Assembly: GCA_042090785.1 (NCBI GenBank)
Contig: JBELIP010000009.1
Coordinates: 1-64,000, forward strand
Direction: 5' to 3'
Source: UBA7434 sp042090785
Lineage (GTDB): Bacteria; Pseudomonadota; Gammaproteobacteria; Pseudomonadales; UBA7434
DNA length: 64,000 nt
Below, one piece after another: positions 62,724-64,000 of the stretch (the first letter of the stretch is position 1; each line of letters starts with the position of its first letter). The position numbers and the translations under genes are program-made. The notes beneath the pieces are model-generated. The model was not told the DNA's origin. It was given only the letters and a program-made list of their open reading frames with translations, and made no database searches.

Positions 62724-63698
62724 TTAATAAACTGGCAATTCAATATTTTCAAACAACGCTTCTAGTTCAATTTTATTGGTACACAAATAAGCCTTTTCAA
62801 CTAACTCTTTAGTTAAGTGAGGCGCAAACATTTTTATAAAATCATACATATAACCGCGCAAAAATGTCCCGCGACGAAAACCAATTTTAGTAATGCTAGC
62901 TGAAAACAAATGGCTGGCATCCAAGGCAACTAAATCGGTATCGGTAGTTTCATCAAAAGCCATTTTCGCAACTATACCAATACCCAAACCTAAGCGAACA
63001 TAGGTTTTAATCACGTCGGCATCGGCGGCTGTAAACACCACTTTAGGTGACAGGCCATGATCGAAAAAAGCATCATCCAATTTAGAGCGGCCGGTAAAGC
63101 CAAACACATAAGTAACAATAGGATAGCTAGCCACATCCTCGAGTGTTAACTCACCAATCTGAGCAAGCGGATGATTTTTTGGCACCACAATACAGCGGTT
63201 CCAACGATAACAAGGCATCATTAATAAATCGCTAAACAGCTCTAATGCCTCGGTAGCAATGGCAAAATCAACCGTGCCATCGGCTGCCAACTCTGAAATT
63301 TGCATGGGTGTGCCTTGATGCATATGCAATGCAACTTCAGGGTATTTATCAATAAACGTTTCTATTGAGGCTGGCAGAGCATAACGCGCCTGCGTATGCG
63401 TGGTAGCAATCGATAAACTGCCACGCTTTTCATCGCTAAACTCTTGCGCAACTTGTTTAATGGTTTCTACTTTACGTAGAATTTCGCCAGCAGTTTTTAA
63501 AATAGCTTCGCCAGCAGGTGTGACACGGGTTAAATGTTTGCCACTTCGAGCAAAAACCTCTACACCTAACTCATCCTCTAACAGGCGAATTTGCTTGCTT
63601 ATGCCAGGCTGAGAGGTAAATAAACTTTGAGCGGTAGCTGAAACATTTAAGTCGTGATGGGCAACTTCCCAGATATAGCGTAATTGTTGTAGTTTCAT
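62724..63698 (-). CDS. cysB: LysR-type transcriptional regulator CysB
   Basis: 324 aa, matching CysB. The N-terminal winged helix has MKLQQLRYIWEVAHHDLNVS and SLFTSQPGISKQIRLLEDE. The effector domain has the ligand-site TTHTQARYALP, HMHQGTPMQISELAADGTVD and YPIVTYVFGFTGRSKLDDAF, all specific to CysB/Cbl. It activates cysteine biosynthesis genes with N-acetylserine as inducer. The cys structural genes are not in the window. It usually represses itself. Confidence 0.96.
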   Translation of the reverse strand: MKLQQLRYIWEVAHHDLNVSATAQSLFTSQPGISKQIRLLEDELGVEVFARSGKHLTRVTPAGEAILKTAGEILRKVETIKQVAQEFSDEKRGSLSIATTHTQARYALPASIETFIDKYPEVALHMHQGTPMQISELAADGTVDFAIATEALELFSDLLMMPCYRWNRCIVVPKNHPLAQIGELTLEDVASYPIVTYVFGFTGRSKLDDAFFDHGLSPKVVFTAADADVIKTYVRLGLGIGIVAKMAFDETTDTDLVALDASHLFSASITKIGFRRGTFLRGYMYDFIKMFAPHLTKELVEKAYLCTNKIELEALFENIELPVY

Positions 63699-64000
63699 AA
63701 TGGGTGCTTTCGTAGTTTGGTTCAGTTAATTGAGTTGAAATTAAGCCGTAAACTCCCTATTACCGGACACTGACAACTATCGACACCGTCTCATTTTTTA
63801 TTGCTGCAATCTGCTTACCGTGCATCAATTAGCCATTAACTAACGATAATTGAAACATAGGCAGAAATACAACAGGCGCATTTTATCAATACCACGCCAA
63901 ACCAGTTAAAAAACAATAAAACCTTATCTATTGTCAAAATTAGCCCACGCGATAAAGTCTTTTTACAGGCCTTATGGCCATACAGTGCAAATGATATTCA
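63699..64000. other. Intergenic region upstream of cysB
   Basis: 302 bases to the window end. It must hold the cysB promoter. A short GGCC-TTAT-GGCC palindrome lies near 63969-63980. No open frame or RNA gene is visible. Confidence 0.5.

Noticed and set aside
1..64000. CRISPR arrays, insertion sequences, prophage or toxin-antitoxin loci
   Set aside because: No regularly spaced long repeats with spacers, transposases, integrases or phage structural genes were seen; the tandem repeats found are contiguous and short.

Overview
The window reads as ordinary chromosome of a marine-type gammaproteobacterium, of moderate-to-low GC judged by eye. Three features point to the Pseudomonas/Cellvibrio side of the class. 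A Na+-pumping NADH:quinone reductase operon lies near a long-form GAPDH and mfd. purL, mltF and tadA are adjacent. cysB, thrH and pabB are clustered. These gene orders resemble Pseudomonas from general knowledge; I could not run a taxonomic search. I see no phage, insertion sequence, CRISPR array or defence island. There are about 52 protein genes and one tRNA.

Layout. 1-2.9 kb: a hexamer microsatellite at the left edge, a WrbA-like flavoprotein, an ArsC/Spx-like protein, a TlpA-like lipoprotein and two small conserved proteins. 2.9-11.4 kb (minus strand): ppnN, secF, secD, purL. 11.8-15.7 kb: mltF, tadA, pdxB, epmC. 16-18.4 kb: a protein of unknown function with two similar halves, tusA, a YheU-type gene, gcvR and a small membrane protein. 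18.4-23.1 kb (minus strand): htpG, gpsA, sixA and an alpha/beta hydrolase, with a terminator after htpG and a likely heat-shock promoter before it. 23.1-24.1 kb: a long non-coding stretch ending in tRNA-Arg(ACG). 24.2-35.6 kb: a CDP-alcohol phosphatidyltransferase, an FMN reductase, a rhombosortase-like protease, a TonB receptor, mfd, csiV, an MscS channel and nth. 35.6-43 kb (minus strand): nqrABCDEF-apbE-nqrM. 43.5-52 kb: GAPDH, xthA, murI, an AsmA-like protein, a REC-TPR protein and fimV. 52-60 kb (minus strand): a propionyl-CoA carboxylase-like pair, methylmalonyl-CoA mutase and meaB. 60.5-63.7 kb: pabB, thrH, cysB.

How the parts fit. The nqr block is self-contained: six subunits, the flavin transferase ApbE that attaches FMN to NqrB and NqrC, and the maturation factor NqrM. 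The carboxylase-mutase-MeaB block would convert propionyl-CoA to succinyl-CoA but has no epimerase gene beside it. TadA makes the wobble inosine in tRNA-Arg(ACG), and that tRNA gene is also in the window.

The strongest unusual observations are: (i) purL and apbE both appear to start at non-canonical codons (CTG and ATT), because the conserved N-terminus or lipoprotein signal peptide continues upstream of the first canonical start and each has a Shine-Dalgarno-like sequence at good spacing; (ii) the unknown protein at 15980-16759 shows an internal duplication and is preceded by three spaced copies of a TTCGCCATAAAAG-like element; (iii) endonuclease III has an atypical cysteine pattern; (iv) the biotin carboxylase is much larger than its relatives; (v) several short tandem arrays lie between or inside genes. 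I found no convincing wholly new multi-gene system.
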